64,000 bases of DNA, from contig JAAYIE010000008.1 of NCBI GenBank assembly GCA_012744275.1, positions 20,026-84,025 of the forward strand, read 5' to 3'. Below are positions 26,495 to 35,421 of this stretch, in pieces (positions within the stretch are counted from its first letter, which is position 1; each line of letters starts with the position of its first letter). This DNA comes from Desulfobulbaceae bacterium. GTDB lineage: Bacteria > Desulfobacterota > Desulfobulbia > Desulfobulbales > Desulfobulbaceae. A program made the position numbers and the translations under genes. Under the pieces are notes generated by a model. It was not told the origin of the DNA. It made no database searches and worked only from the letters and a program-made list of their open reading frames with translations.

Positions 26495-28711
26495 TCAGCC
26501 CACTTTGACCAGTTTGACAAAGTTGTTGCGCAGACCATGCGCGCCTGTTTCCGGATCAATGGCAATCTTGGTGATCAGGCTGGAGTCATCCACACCCTTG
26601 TCCACGCTGAAGGTCATCTCCTTGTTGCGGGTGCCATAGCCATGGTACAAATACACCGAATCCTCACGGATGCCGGGCGTTACCTTGACCACAGTGGTGG
26701 TGCGTGATTCTACACCGTCCTGATTGACCAGACGTACGGTATCACCGTTTTTCAAGCCTAGCCGGGCAGCCACCTTGTCATTGACCCATACCGGGTTGAT
26801 GGGTGCTTCGTGAATGAGCCAGGGGTTATTGATGGAACGGTTGAAGGTGTGCAGCGGAGTGCGGCCATACAACATCCGCATGTAACCGGCTGGCGGCGGT
26901 TCCACCGGAATGTAGGTGGGGATGGCCGGATACTCGTATTCGCCCAGATCTTCGCTGAAAAAATGCACGATCAGGTAATCATTTTTTCCGTAAGGAGCCT
27001 CACCTGGCTGAATATGGATACCACCCTCTTCCCGAATTTTATCCAGGGTCAGACCAGCACCCTCCAGCACCTTGGCCATCATCTCTTCCTGCGAAGCAAC
27101 CGGAATCTTGTCGCCATACCCCATGCGTTTGGCAATCTCATTGGTGATCCAAACACAGTCTTTCCGTTCAAAGCCAGGCTCCACCAGGGCCATGCGCGGG
27201 GCTATGTATTGCTGGTGCTCTGCGGAGAGATCCCACTGGGTACCGGATTTGATATAGTCGTATTTTTCCAGATACGAACAGTCTGGCAGGAGGATATCGG
27301 CATACATGGTAACATCTGTGGGCATGACATCCGCACACAGGACAAAATCCATCTGTTCCAGCATCTTGATGGTTTTTTCCTGACCCGGAAGCGTCTGGAT
27401 CATGTTCTGCCCCCAGATGACACAGCCCTTGATCGGATAGGGCTGGCCACTGATGGCAGCATCACGTATCAACTCAGTGGGAGTTCCAGGCGGATGAAAG
27501 TGATGCACGTCTTCCATTTCGCGCAGATTCCCCTCACCATGCCCCTCTGATTGCGGCCAGTTGGTACCTTTGAGCCCTTTCGGACCAATGGGCTTAACCA
27601 GTCCGCCCTTGACATCAATTGCACCCAAAAGACCGGTCAAACAGGCCAAAGCGCGTTCGCGCTGGAAGTCATTGCCATACCAGGTGACATGACGGCCCGG
27701 GTGAATGGCCACATTGGGCATATTAGCAGCCAGCAGATCAGCTATCTGCTTGATCTGCGCAGCAGGAACCTCACACTCAGCTGCAGCCCGTTCCAGGGTC
27801 CACTCCTTGATGCCTGCGGCGAACTGTTCGAAACCTTCGCCGTATTCTTCCACGAAATCAACCGCGTATTTTTTGTTTTCGACCAGATAGTTCATGATCG
27901 CCAGCAGCATGGCGGTATCCGTGCCAGGCTTAATAGGCACCCAGATATCGGCTTTAGAAGCGGCGGCCGAAAAACGCGGATCCAGCACGACCAGTTTGGC
28001 GCCCCGTTCCAAGCCCTTCAGATAGCCTTTAAGATGGGAAACATGCACATTCTCACCAAGATGAGATCCGGTGAGAAAGATCACCTTGGCATTGGCCATA
28101 TCCACATTTTCATCCGGAGCAATCTCCAAAGTGGTGATATATGCCATATCGCGCACGCCGCGGCACTGGAAGAAGGAGGCCTCCGACACATTGGGTGTGC
28201 CCACGGTACGCTCAAAAAAATCCATCGGATATTTGGCTGAAGAACCGTGCGGGAACACAGCAATTGACTTGGCACCATGCTGATCGACAATGGCCTTGAG
28301 CTTGCTGCCGCAGATATCCAGGGCCTCGGTCCAGGAGATGCGCTCCCACTTGGGTTCGCCCCGCTTGCCCACGTTCTTGAGCGGGTACTTAAGCCGGTCT
28401 GGATCATACAGCATGGCCACGCCACCGTTACCGCGTGCGCACAAAGAAACGCCGTTATCAATCGACTTGGGATTGCCCTCCAGCTTCAACAGGCGGCCGT
28501 CACGAACCTTGCCCACCAGCTGACAGCGCCAGAAACACATCTCACAGACGCCGCCCACTACTGTCTTGGTATTTTTAAAGGAACCAGGTGCAGCCAGTGG
28601 TTTTTTCACAACACCTGATTCCGCTTTGGCCGCGACCCTGGAAAGGGGGACGGATGCAGCGGCAATTGAGGCGGTTTTCAAAAAATTCCGCCTGGTGAGG
28701 TTCATTGCCAT
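26495..28711 (-). CDS. Tat-exported molybdopterin oxidoreductase, PsrA/PhsA/TtrA-like
   Basis: The catalytic subunit of a complex-iron-sulfur molybdoenzyme (738 residues). The N-terminus has a twin-Arg motif (TRRNFLKTA), so the enzyme acts in the periplasm. The [4Fe-4S] ligand group CEMCFWRC is at about 56-63, with a further Cys in SLCARG. The segment EASFFQCRGVRDMAY has a Cys where polysulfide, thiosulfate and tetrathionate reductases carry the Mo ligand. The molybdopterin dinucleotide domain is at the C-terminus (NPVWVNDKVAARLGLKNGDTVRLVNQDG). The substrate is probably a sulfur oxyanion, polysulfide or arsenate-like acceptor, but the sequence alone does not decide. The operon order is chaperone, this subunit, ferredoxin. 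Confidence 0.9.
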   Translation of the reverse strand: MAMNLTRRNFLKTASIAAASVPLSRVAAKAESGVVKKPLAAPGSFKNTKTVVGGVCEMCFWRCQLVGKVRDGRLLKLEGNPKSIDNGVSLCARGNGGVAMLYDPDRLKYPLKNVGKRGEPKWERISWTEALDICGSKLKAIVDQHGAKSIAVFPHGSSAKYPMDFFERTVGTPNVSEASFFQCRGVRDMAYITTLEIAPDENVDMANAKVIFLTGSHLGENVHVSHLKGYLKGLERGAKLVVLDPRFSAAASKADIWVPIKPGTDTAMLLAIMNYLVENKKYAVDFVEEYGEGFEQFAAGIKEWTLERAAAECEVPAAQIKQIADLLAANMPNVAIHPGRHVTWYGNDFQRERALACLTGLLGAIDVKGGLVKPIGPKGLKGTNWPQSEGHGEGNLREMEDVHHFHPPGTPTELIRDAAISGQPYPIKGCVIWGQNMIQTLPGQEKTIKMLEQMDFVLCADVMPTDVTMYADILLPDCSYLEKYDYIKSGTQWDLSAEHQQYIAPRMALVEPGFERKDCVWITNEIAKRMGYGDKIPVASQEEMMAKVLEGAGLTLDKIREEGGIHIQPGEAPYGKNDYLIVHFFSEDLGEYEYPAIPTYIPVEPPPAGYMRMLYGRTPLHTFNRSINNPWLIHEAPINPVWVNDKVAARLGLKNGDTVRLVNQDGVESRTTTVVKVTPGIREDSVYLYHGYGTRNKEMTFSVDKGVDDSSLITKIAIDPETGAHGLRNNFVKLVKVG

Positions 28712-29323
28712 TTACTGTTCCTCCTTGGTGAAGAAATCAATGAGTATAAGCGTCAACCGGTATACAGGATGCGCGGTCGCCTGAAAACATTTTTCCTTAA
28801 ATATAACGAACCAGGGTCGAAAAAAAGTACGCAGAAACTGTTCTTCCGCTTCAAAATTGGCGTCACGGGCGAGCGCAGCCAAAAAATTAAGCTGCAGCCA
28901 GATATGGTCAGCTGGCTCGGATTCGGCGGCAAGCTCATAACCGCAACTGCGGTAAAAGTCGTGGATACGTTCAGTAGTGCGGCCCTGCAGGAGCGCATCG
29001 CTGTCCAGATAGACCGAGGCGTAGGGCGGCACCGTGGTATTACGGCGGGCAGCGGTAATAAAGAGGCGGGTATATTCAAGGCGCAAATCGTGCAACAGAT
29101 CCGGACACTGCTGCCGCCACTGCCGTACATCTTCGGCCTCACGCTGCCAGTCAAGCGCACCGGCAAGCTCAATCTGGGCTTCTACCATTGCGGTAACAAT
29201 GGCGCTCTCTTCTGGATAACGCATCAATTGGGACAGCAAGGTGTACATATCCACCAATCGGGATGCTTCTTCCGGCGTTTGGTGGCTCTGACAGGATTCG
29301 GTGCTTGGGCTGGCCTGAAGCAT
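28712..29323 (-). CDS. TorD/DmsD-type molybdoenzyme chaperone
   Basis: A cytoplasmic chaperone that binds the Tat signal and apo-form of the molybdo-subunit encoded next to it. I choose ATG 29323 (about 203 residues) because a good promoter at 29432-29460 would start transcription near 29424, leaving no leader for the higher ATG at 29416. The all-helical body contains LRLEYTRLFITAARRNTTVPPYASVYLD, which corresponds to the E(Y)xRLF...P..SVY signature of the family. A hydrophobic C-terminal helix precedes TKEEQ. The stop abuts the catalytic-subunit start. Confidence 0.85.
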   Translation of the reverse strand: MLQASPSTESCQSHQTPEEASRLVDMYTLLSQLMRYPEESAIVTAMVEAQIELAGALDWQREAEDVRQWRQQCPDLLHDLRLEYTRLFITAARRNTTVPPYASVYLDSDALLQGRTTERIHDFYRSCGYELAAESEPADHIWLQLNFLAALARDANFEAEEQFLRTFFRPWFVIFKEKCFQATAHPVYRLTLILIDFFTKEEQ

Positions 29324-29431
29324 GGGATTCTGCACGGCTGCGATATAGGAACGGGGACAAGATAAGGAGACCAAGGACACGGGTAGCACGAAGCAGCATC
29401 CTGTCTTGCATAACATCTATACAACGAGCTC

Positions 29432-29460
29432 ATTGTAGCATACAATGGCCCAATACTCAA
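29432..29460 (-). promoter_or_regulatory. Promoter of the molybdo-oxidoreductase operon
   Basis: On the minus strand, TTGAGT (complement of 29455-29460), a 17-base spacer and TACAAT (complement of 29432-29437) form a good sigma-70 promoter directed at the chaperone gene. Confidence 0.6.
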
Positions 29461-29573
29461 CATTGCTCTCCCGGCACACACGGCAATTATTTGTACATTA
29501 CAGCAGGCAAGATGTACAAACTAAATTGCGTTTTGACGCGCCTGGGCGCAACCCCCCATTTCAAGGAGCATCC

Positions 29574-29963
29574 ATGCAATTCAACATCCCCGCAGGCGTT
29601 TCTGGCAAGGAAGAACTGGTGGTGACAGCAGAGCTGACGGCTGCCCATTACGGCAGTGGCCTGGTGGAGGTTTTTGCCACCCCCGCCATGGTGGCCCTGA
29701 TGGAAAAAACCTGCTTACTGTCCGTGTTGCCGCACCTGCCCGAAGGGCACGGCACCGTGGGCACCAAGGTTCATGTCAGTCACGAACGCGCTACCCCGGT
29801 GGGCAAGCGGGTGTGGTGCGAGTCAAAGCTGGTGGAAATCGACAGGCGCCGTCTTGTTTTTGAAGTGAAGACCCACGATGAGCAAGGTGTTATCGGCAGA
29901 GGCCAGCATGAACGGTTTATCATCAACACCCAATCCTTTATGGAAAAAATACAACAGGGCTAG
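29574..29963 (+). CDS. Hotdog-fold acyl-CoA thioesterase-like protein
   Basis: A 129-residue single hotdog domain of the fluoroacetyl-CoA thioesterase (FlK)-like group. ATG 29574 follows AAGGAG by five bases. The segment TAAHYGSGLVEVFATPAMVALMEKTCLLSVLPHLPEGHGTVGTKVHVSHERATPVGKRVWCESKLVEIDRRRLVFEVKTHDEQGVIGRGQHERFII follows the family from the active-site helix (PAMVALME) to the central strands (GRGQHERF). It likely hydrolyses or sequesters a small or toxic acyl-CoA; the substrate is unknown. It is a single-gene unit, divergent from the molybdo operon. Confidence 0.87.
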   Translation: MQFNIPAGVSGKEELVVTAELTAAHYGSGLVEVFATPAMVALMEKTCLLSVLPHLPEGHGTVGTKVHVSHERATPVGKRVWCESKLVEIDRRRLVFEVKTHDEQGVIGRGQHERFIINTQSFMEKIQQG

Positions 29964-29984
29964 CCCAATCCACACCACTTCATC

Positions 29985-30557
29985 TCAGCCATCCTTGTCG
30001 CGCCTGTCGGGCACAGGCCGGACGACATAACGGTTCAGAACGCCATAGAGCATGTCGGGTAAATCATTTCTCTGGCGCGAACTGCGCTGAATCTGTTTAA
30101 GGCATTTTTCGTAGGTGAGCGGTTCGCCCAGGGAAAGATGCCGCAGCACCATGGAGATAAGTCGAGTGATGGTGGTAAGATTGGAGATGCGTGATTGCAG
30201 CTCGTGGTCGCGGTCAAAGGCAGTGGAGGCAAACACCTCTACCGGTTTACCTCCAAGTTCGCTCACAGACAGGTACCATTTGTTGTTATCGCGATCAATG
30301 GTGCGATAGCGCTTGGCGTCCAGCACATCCGGCAATTCCGCCTCACTGCTTATGCGCTCATGGGCAGGGAGCGCAAGCTCCACCTCACCATACCGCTCAG
30401 CCCATAGCTGTTGCACCAGGTGCGGGCGCTCGTTGATGACTGCTATCAAAGCGGTACAGCGCGTACAGCAGGCACCCTGATTATCAGGGTCGAGCACCAT
30501 TTCCTCTCCGCACACCGGACATGACTCCTGTGACTGCTCATTCGGCTGCTCATTCAT
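29985..30557 (-). CDS. Zinc ribbon plus TSCPD-like domain protein
   Basis: A 190-residue protein of unknown function. Residues 13-34 form a zinc ribbon (CPVCGEEMVLDPDNQGACCTRC, two CX2C pairs). From about 90 to 175 there is a segment (KWYLSVSELGGKPVEVFAS, SRISNLTTITRLISMVLR, PLTYEKCLKQIQRS) resembling the TSCPD domain at the C-terminus of B12-dependent ribonucleotide reductase, where it supports substrate or allosteric functions. Here it is freestanding, with no catalytic domain. It could act in trans on a reductase or bind nucleotides; both are guesses. It is convergent with the thioesterase gene. Confidence 0.65.
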   Translation of the reverse strand: MNEQPNEQSQESCPVCGEEMVLDPDNQGACCTRCTALIAVINERPHLVQQLWAERYGEVELALPAHERISSEAELPDVLDAKRYRTIDRDNNKWYLSVSELGGKPVEVFASTAFDRDHELQSRISNLTTITRLISMVLRHLSLGEPLTYEKCLKQIQRSSRQRNDLPDMLYGVLNRYVVRPVPDRRDKDG

Positions 30558-30685
30558 GCGTGGTTCTCCTTACTGGCTGGCGATTATTACTTCCTATGCG
30601 TCATTTTAGCATAAATGATCAAGGAAAACACCGGCAAAGGATAGCTGTAACAAGAGAGACTGCAGTGAAAACACGTTTGAAAGCC

Positions 30686-30716
30686 TTGACTTTTTCACTT
30701 TCTCAGGATAGATAAT
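30686..30716 (+). promoter_or_regulatory. Candidate ffh promoter
   Basis: TTGACT at 30686-30691 is followed by TAGATA (17-base spacer) overlapping GATAAT (30711-30716, 19-base spacer). Transcription would start near 30722, upstream of the hairpin at 30757-30779. Confidence 0.4.
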
Positions 30717-30756
30717 TCTTCCTTGTATCGATTATTAGTGGCATCTGAGTTTGCCT

Positions 30757-30779
30757 GCATGCATGCGCATGCTTTTTTT
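30757..30779 (+). terminator. Terminator-like hairpin in the ffh leader
   Basis: GCATGC (30757-30762) pairs with GCATGC (30767-30772) across an ATGC loop, followed by seven T. It ends 14 bases before the ffh start. No plus-strand gene lies directly upstream for it to terminate, so it may attenuate ffh. The stem is short (6 bp). Confidence 0.5.
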
Positions 30780-30793
30780 GTATAGAGACGGGT

Positions 30794-32143
30794 ATGTTTG
30801 AAAATCTGACCGACCGCTTGGAATCTGTCTTCAAGAAACTTCGCGGCCATGGCACCCTGACGGAAGAGAACATCCAGGAGGCCATGCGCGAGGTACGCAC
30901 AGCCCTGCTCGAAGCGGATGTCAACCTTGGTGTTGTCAGGGAATTTGTTGCCGCAGTCACGGAAAAGGCTGTGGGGCAGGAAGTGTTGAGCAGCCTTTCT
31001 CCCGGGCAACAGGTCATTAAAATTGTCCACGACGAACTGGTAAGCCTGCTGGGAACCGAGGCGCAGCCACTGAAACTGGATGGCCCGCACCCGGCAGCCA
31101 TTATGCTCGCCGGCCTGCAGGGTTCTGGCAAGACCACCACCGCAGCCAAACTGGCCAAACAGCTCAAGGCAAAGGGTCGCCACCCGCTGCTGGTTCCGGC
31201 CGACGTGTACCGGCCAGCAGCCATTGAGCAGTTGCATGTTTTAGGAGCCCAGATCGATGTACCGGTTTATCCGTCTGAAGCTACGCAAAGTCCGGTAGAT
31301 ATTGCCCGCCAGGCCATGAGCAGCGCCCGCCAGCAAGGGCAGGACACGGTTATCATCGACACAGCCGGCCGCCTCCACGTTGACGAAGTGCTCATGGCGG
31401 AATTGCAGGCGATCAGCCAGACGGTGCAGCTTGCCGAGGTGCTTTTTGTCGCCGACGCCATGACCGGTCAAGATGCGGTCACCGTGGCCAGTGCCTTTAA
31501 TGCCCAGCTGCCGATTACCGGTGTAATACTTACCAAAATGGAAGGTGACGCCCGCGGCGGTGCGGCCCTGTCTGTAAAAAAAGTAACGGGCAAGCCCATC
31601 AAATTCGTGGGCATGGGCGAATCGGTGGATGCGCTGGAAATCTTCCACCCCGACCGTACTGCCTCCCGTATCCTCGGCATGGGCGACGTTCTATCGCTGA
31701 TTGAACGGGCCGAGGCGGTTGTTGATCAAAAAAATGCGGAAAAACTGGCTAAAAAAATCCAGAAGAACACCTTCACTCTGGAAGATTTTCTGGACCAGAT
31801 TCAGCAAATAAAAAAAATGGGCAGCCTGGAGCAGATCATGGACATGATCCCGGGCATCAACAAGCTCAAGCAGGTACAGGATGCACCCAAGCCAAATGAG
31901 AAGGAGCTGGGGCGCACCGAGGCAATTATCCGTTCGATGACTATAAAGGAACGGCGTAATCACCGCATCATCGACGCAAGCCGCAGGCAGCGTATCGCCA
32001 AGGGAGCAGGCACTTCAGTCACCGAGGTCAATCGGGTGCTGAAAAGCTATGCCATGATGCTGAAGATGATGAAACAGATGAAAGGCAAAGGCATACTGGC
32101 TGGTGTCAAAAAACGCAAACTCCCCAAGGGATTGCGCCGCTGA
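30794..32143 (+). CDS. ffh: Signal recognition particle protein Ffh
   Basis: The GTPase that binds signal sequences of nascent inner-membrane proteins and delivers ribosomes to FtsY (encoded at 47786 in this window). The 449-residue protein has the N domain (about 1-85), a G domain with [18 protein letters not shown] (about 104-121), [10 protein letters not shown] and [10 protein letters not shown]. The Met-rich M domain is at the C-terminus ([22 protein letters not shown]), where it binds 4.5S RNA and signal peptides. It leads a translation block with rpsP 74 bases downstream. Confidence 0.97.
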   Translation: MFENLTDRLESVFKKLRGHGTLTEENIQEAMREVRTALLEADVNLGVVREFVAAVTEKAVGQEVLSSLSPGQQVIKIVHDELVSLLGTEAQPLKLDGPHPAAIMLAGLQGSGKTTTAAKLAKQLKAKGRHPLLVPADVYRPAAIEQLHVLGAQIDVPVYPSEATQSPVDIARQAMSSARQQGQDTVIIDTAGRLHVDEVLMAELQAISQTVQLAEVLFVADAMTGQDAVTVASAFNAQLPITGVILTKMEGDARGGAALSVKKVTGKPIKFVGMGESVDALEIFHPDRTASRILGMGDVLSLIERAEAVVDQKNAEKLAKKIQKNTFTLEDFLDQIQQIKKMGSLEQIMDMIPGINKLKQVQDAPKPNEKELGRTEAIIRSMTIKERRNHRIIDASRRQRIAKGAGTSVTEVNRVLKSYAMMLKMMKQMKGKGILAGVKKRKLPKGLRR

Positions 32144-32217
32144 CATTCGATATATTTGTTTTCGGTTTATACGTTTCCCATCAGGGCCGCAGCCCGTTTC
32201 ACAGTAAGGAGCACATA

Positions 32218-32478
32218 ATGGCAGTTCATATCCGTTTGACCCGTAAAGGACGGAAAAAACAACCGTTCTACCGCATTGTTGTGGCAGATAGCCAGGCCCC
32301 GCGCGACGGCAAATTCCTGGACATCGTTGGCACCTACGATCCCATGCGCGATCCAGCCGTAATCAGCATCAATACCGAAAAACTGGAGCACTGGGTCGGC
32401 AAGGGGGCCATTCCCTCGGTTACCGTACGCAGCCTCATTAAGAAACACGCTAGCAGCGCGACGGCACAGGCAGCCTGA
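32218..32478 (+). CDS. rpsP: 30S ribosomal protein S16
   Basis: A small-subunit assembly protein of 86 residues, beginning [42 protein letters not shown], the universal S16 pattern. An AAGGAG ribosome site precedes it. It is the first gene of the conserved rpsP-khpA-rimM-trmD-rplS cluster, so ribosome maturation factors are made together with the ribosomal proteins. Confidence 0.98.
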   Translation: MAVHIRLTRKGRKKQPFYRIVVADSQAPRDGKFLDIVGTYDPMRDPAVISINTEKLEHWVGKGAIPSVTVRSLIKKHASSATAQAA

Positions 32479-32503
32479 TTACAGGCACATAATCCAAGAC
32501 ATA

Positions 32504-32734
32504 ATGAGTGAACTGATCCGTTACATCGCGCAAAATCTGGTAGACCACCCGGATCAGGTGCGTGTGGATATCCGGGATGAGGACGAATCCTTTACCTATG
32601 AATTACGCGTTGCCCAGGAGGATCTCGGCAAGGTCATCGGTAAACAGGGACGCACCGCCAAGGCCATCCGCTCGATCATGGCGGCCTCCCAGACTGATGA
32701 CCGCAGGGCGCGACTTGAAATTGTGGAAGAGTAA
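32504..32734 (+). CDS. khpA: KH-domain RNA-binding protein KhpA
   Basis: A 76-residue single KH domain that binds RNA, often as a heterodimer with KhpB. The GXXG loop is in GKVIGKQGRTAKAIRSIMAAS (about 44-64). The upstream half is MSELIRYIAQNLVDHPDQVRV. Its place between rpsP and rimM is conserved in Firmicutes, Desulfobacterota and others. Confidence 0.93.
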   Translation: MSELIRYIAQNLVDHPDQVRVDIRDEDESFTYELRVAQEDLGKVIGKQGRTAKAIRSIMAASQTDDRRARLEIVEE

Positions 32735-32766
32735 GCAGATCTACAGCAGAAACATAGACGCGGGCC

Positions 32767-33321
32767 ATGGCAAAAGCTGCTGACCAGTCTTCTCCGGCGG
32801 AGCCTGCCTTTGTACGCATCGGCAGGGTACTTCGACCACACGGTTTACAGGGCGAGATCAGGGTCGAAACCTATACAGCCCGCAGGGAAAATTTTCTGGC
32901 CTTTACCAGGATTTTTCTTGCTTCCCAGGATGAGACAAAAAAGAAAGAATACTGGGTAGCCAAGGCCAGACTGAGTGGAACTGCGTTGGTTCTTGCCTTG
33001 GCGGATATTGACGGTATTGATGCGGCCGAGCTGCTGCGAAACCAAGTCATTTGGCTGGACAGCAATGATCTGCCGCGCTTGGCCCCAGATGAGTTTTACC
33101 TCCACACCCTGATGGGTAAGGAGGCAAGTACCGATGATGGCATTCCGCTTGGCCGGATATGCGCAGTGCTGGATACAGGAGCGCCTCCGGTACTGGTGTT
33201 ACGCCACAATACGCGTGAATTTTTAATACCGGCCGTGGCAGCATTCATTTCTCAAATCGGTACCGATGCGGTGGTATTCTCCTTGCCGCAGGGCTTGTTG
33301 GAAATAAATGCTGAACCATGA
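32767..33321 (+). CDS. rimM: Ribosome maturation factor RimM
   Basis: Binds S19 and assists maturation of the 30S head domain. The 184-residue protein has an N-terminal RimM beta-barrel (RIGRVLRPHGLQGEIRVETYT, about 16-100) and a C-terminal PRC barrel (DEFYLHTLMGKEASTDDGIPLGRICAVLDTGAPPVLVLRHN, about 107-180). It ends 6 bases before trmD. Confidence 0.95.
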   Translation: MAKAADQSSPAEPAFVRIGRVLRPHGLQGEIRVETYTARRENFLAFTRIFLASQDETKKKEYWVAKARLSGTALVLALADIDGIDAAELLRNQVIWLDSNDLPRLAPDEFYLHTLMGKEASTDDGIPLGRICAVLDTGAPPVLVLRHNTREFLIPAVAAFISQIGTDAVVFSLPQGLLEINAEP

Positions 33322-33327
33322 AGTATC

Positions 33328-34086
33328 ATGCGCATTGATCTGCTGAGCATTTTTCCGGACTTTTTTACCAGCCCTCTGGATGAAGGTATCATCCGAAGGG
33401 CACGTTTGGCACAGATCATTGACATACGCATCCATAACATCCGCGATTATGCATGCGACCGCCACCAGATGACCGATGACCGCCCCTACGGCGGCGGAGA
33501 GGGCATGGTGATGAAGCCGGAACCTTTGGCTGCCTGTCTCAAGGCCGTGCCACGTTATGGCGAAAAGCACCGGGTGATCTTACTGAGCCCGCGGGGACCG
33601 TGTTTTTCACAGCAACAGGCACTTAACTACGCCGGCTTAGACCAGCTCATCCTCATCTGCGGTCGTTATGAGGGCGTGGACGAGCGATTTACCGAGCGCT
33701 TTGTGGATGAAGAGTGTTCCATAGGCGATTATGTCCTCAGCGGTGGGGAACTCGCGGCCTTGGTGGTGACCGATGCTGTGTGTCGCTTGCTGCCGGGAGC
33801 GCTTGGTTGCGCCGACTCCGCAGAAAAAGACAGTTTTAGCCGCAATATGCTCAAACATGGCCAGTACACCAGGCCGCCTGTGTTTGAAGGCATGGAGGTG
33901 CCAGCAGTTTTGCTTTCAGGCGATCATGCCGCTGTTGATCGCCATCGCTTTGTGGAGTCGATTCGCCTGACCATGTGCAGAAGGCCTGACCTGCTTAAAG
34001 GATTGGAACTGAGCCGCGAAGAACGCAAGGTGCTCAAGCAGGAAGGCCTGCTTACCCAGGTTGAGCAAATGCAGGCAAGAGTGTGA
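33328..34086 (+). CDS. trmD: tRNA (guanine-N1-)-methyltransferase
   Basis: A SPOUT-class enzyme that makes m1G37 next to the anticodon, preventing +1 frameshifting. The 252-residue protein opens with MRIDLLSIFPDFFTSPLDEGIIRRA. It has DDRPYGGGEGMVMKPEPL, the knotted SAM site LICGRYEGVDERF and SIGDYVLSGGELAALVVTDAVCRLLPG, and the C-terminal YTRPPVFEGMEVPAVLLSGDHA domain. Every family signature is present. It overlaps the next gene by four bases (GTGA). Confidence 0.97.
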   Translation: MRIDLLSIFPDFFTSPLDEGIIRRARLAQIIDIRIHNIRDYACDRHQMTDDRPYGGGEGMVMKPEPLAACLKAVPRYGEKHRVILLSPRGPCFSQQQALNYAGLDQLILICGRYEGVDERFTERFVDEECSIGDYVLSGGELAALVVTDAVCRLLPGALGCADSAEKDSFSRNMLKHGQYTRPPVFEGMEVPAVLLSGDHAAVDRHRFVESIRLTMCRRPDLLKGLELSREERKVLKQEGLLTQVEQMQARV

Positions 34087-34685
34087 TCAGTATGATCTGC
34101 CCACGACTTGAACTGGCACTGGTACATTACCCGGTTCTGAACCGCCGGGGTGAGTCCATTGGGTCCGCCATTACCAACTTGGATCTGCACGACATCGCCA
34201 GGGCCAGCCGTACCTTTGGGGTGCATCGGTATTGGGTGATCAGCCCCTTTGCCGAACAACGGCACATGGCAGAAGAAATACTTGATCACTGGCGACAAGG
34301 TTACGGTGCGCAAAGTAATCCCGACCGAGGAGAAGCACTGAACCTGGTACAGGTGTGCGGCAGTGTACACGAAGCCGTGGCCGGTATGAATGCTGCTCTA
34401 GAAGGAAAACGAACAACTGTGGTCGCCACCTGTGCGCGCAACGGCCGGGAAAACTTATCCTACAGCAGTATGCGGACACGCCTCTGGCAGGGGGAAGCCT
34501 TTCTGGTACTGCTCGGAACTGGCTGGGGCCTGGCCCCGGAAATATTAGACGAGGCTGATGCGGTACTGCCACCCATCCTGGGGTATGGCAGCTACAATCA
34601 CCTCTCGGTGCGGTCGGCTGCAGCCATTATTCTGGACCGTCTCATGGGAAGCGTTAACAATTGCCCCGACGGCGCCGCCGGATAA
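34083..34685 (+). CDS. SPOUT-fold RNA methyltransferase (PF09936-type)
   Basis: A SAM-dependent RNA methyltransferase of a small SPOUT family seen in Aquificae and delta-group bacteria, usually between trmD and rplS. The start may be GTG 34083, overlapping trmD, or ATG 34092. The 200-residue protein has [49 protein letters not shown], then [47 protein letters not shown]. The latter is the knotted SAM site. The target nucleotide is unknown. Context suggests tRNA or rRNA. Confidence 0.88.
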   Translation: MISMICPRLELALVHYPVLNRRGESIGSAITNLDLHDIARASRTFGVHRYWVISPFAEQRHMAEEILDHWRQGYGAQSNPDRGEALNLVQVCGSVHEAVAGMNAALEGKRTTVVATCARNGRENLSYSSMRTRLWQGEAFLVLLGTGWGLAPEILDEADAVLPPILGYGSYNHLSVRSAAAIILDRLMGSVNNCPDGAAG

Positions 34686-34773
34686 GGGCAGTACACTACT
34701 TTTACTATCTTTAAGTAATACAACTATAACAAGCGGCGTACTCTACGCCACAGACCTGCAAAGGGGTAGCGTC

Positions 34774-35124
34774 ATGAATGTAATTGAAAAAATTGATCTG
34801 GAGCAGATGCGTTTTGATATGCCCGATTTTCGCCCCGGCGATACGGTCAAGGTACACATCCGCATTATTGAAGGCAGCAAGGAGCGGGTACAAGTGTATC
34901 AGGGTGTGGTCATTCGCCGCAAGCGTGGCAACATGAATGCCAGCTTCACCGTGCGCAAAATATCCCACGGTGTTGGAGTGGAAAAAACCTTTGCCCTGCA
35001 CTCTCCTAGGCTTGAGAAGGTGGAAGTTGTGACCCTTGGCCGGGTGCGTCGTTCCCGCCTCTATTACCTGCGCAATCTTCGTGGCAAAGCTGCCCGTATT
35101 CGCGAACGCGGCATCAACAAGTAA
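34774..35124 (+). CDS. rplS: 50S ribosomal protein L19
   Basis: A large-subunit protein of 116 residues at the subunit interface. ATG 34774 matches the normal N-terminus [34 protein letters not shown]. The core [41 protein letters not shown] and C-terminus [23 protein letters not shown] are standard. The last ribosomal gene of the cluster. Confidence 0.98.
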   Translation: MNVIEKIDLEQMRFDMPDFRPGDTVKVHIRIIEGSKERVQVYQGVVIRRKRGNMNASFTVRKISHGVGVEKTFALHSPRLEKVEVVTLGRVRRSRLYYLRNLRGKAARIRERGINK

Positions 35125-35310
35125 TTCGTTTCATATCAAAGATCTCTCTATGCAGGCTTGATCACAACCTCCCAAAAGTACGCTGGTGCATCTGGGACAC
35201 ATATATCAATAAAAGCTTCTTAGAAAGTATCTTTACTCTGGAATGGAATACGTATTCACATTCGCCAGTGCTTGCGGCTAAACGCCGCCAATCAAAAACA
35301 CGGGATTGCA

Positions 35311-35347
35311 ACTCCGGAGGCTTGCTGCGCAGGCCTCCGGAGTTTTT
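35311..35347 (+). terminator. Terminator between rplS and rnhB
   Basis: ACTCCGGAGGC (35311-35321) is perfectly complementary to GCCTCCGGAGT (35333-35343), an 11-bp GC-rich stem with a tail of five T. It should end the rpsP-rplS transcript. The stretch 35125-35310 before it holds no gene; a short segment around 35223-35252 (AGTATCT...GGAATGGAATA) weakly recalls the end of the dispersed repeat. Confidence 0.88.
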
Positions 35348-35421
35348 CTGTTCATTCCCGCCTGTTTTGTGTGTACGGGCCACAGCCTATCTGACCAACT
35401 TGCACAAAGCTGTATGATACC

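Noticed and set aside
27551..28240. A 229-codon plus-strand open frame antisense to the molybdo-subunit gene
   Set aside because: It is antisense to a continuous, motif-rich gene. No ribosome site or domain supports it.
35160..35255. Possible fifth copy of the dispersed repeat
   Set aside because: Only short segments (AGTATCT, GGAATGGAATA) match and the middle blocks are absent; the likeness may be chance.
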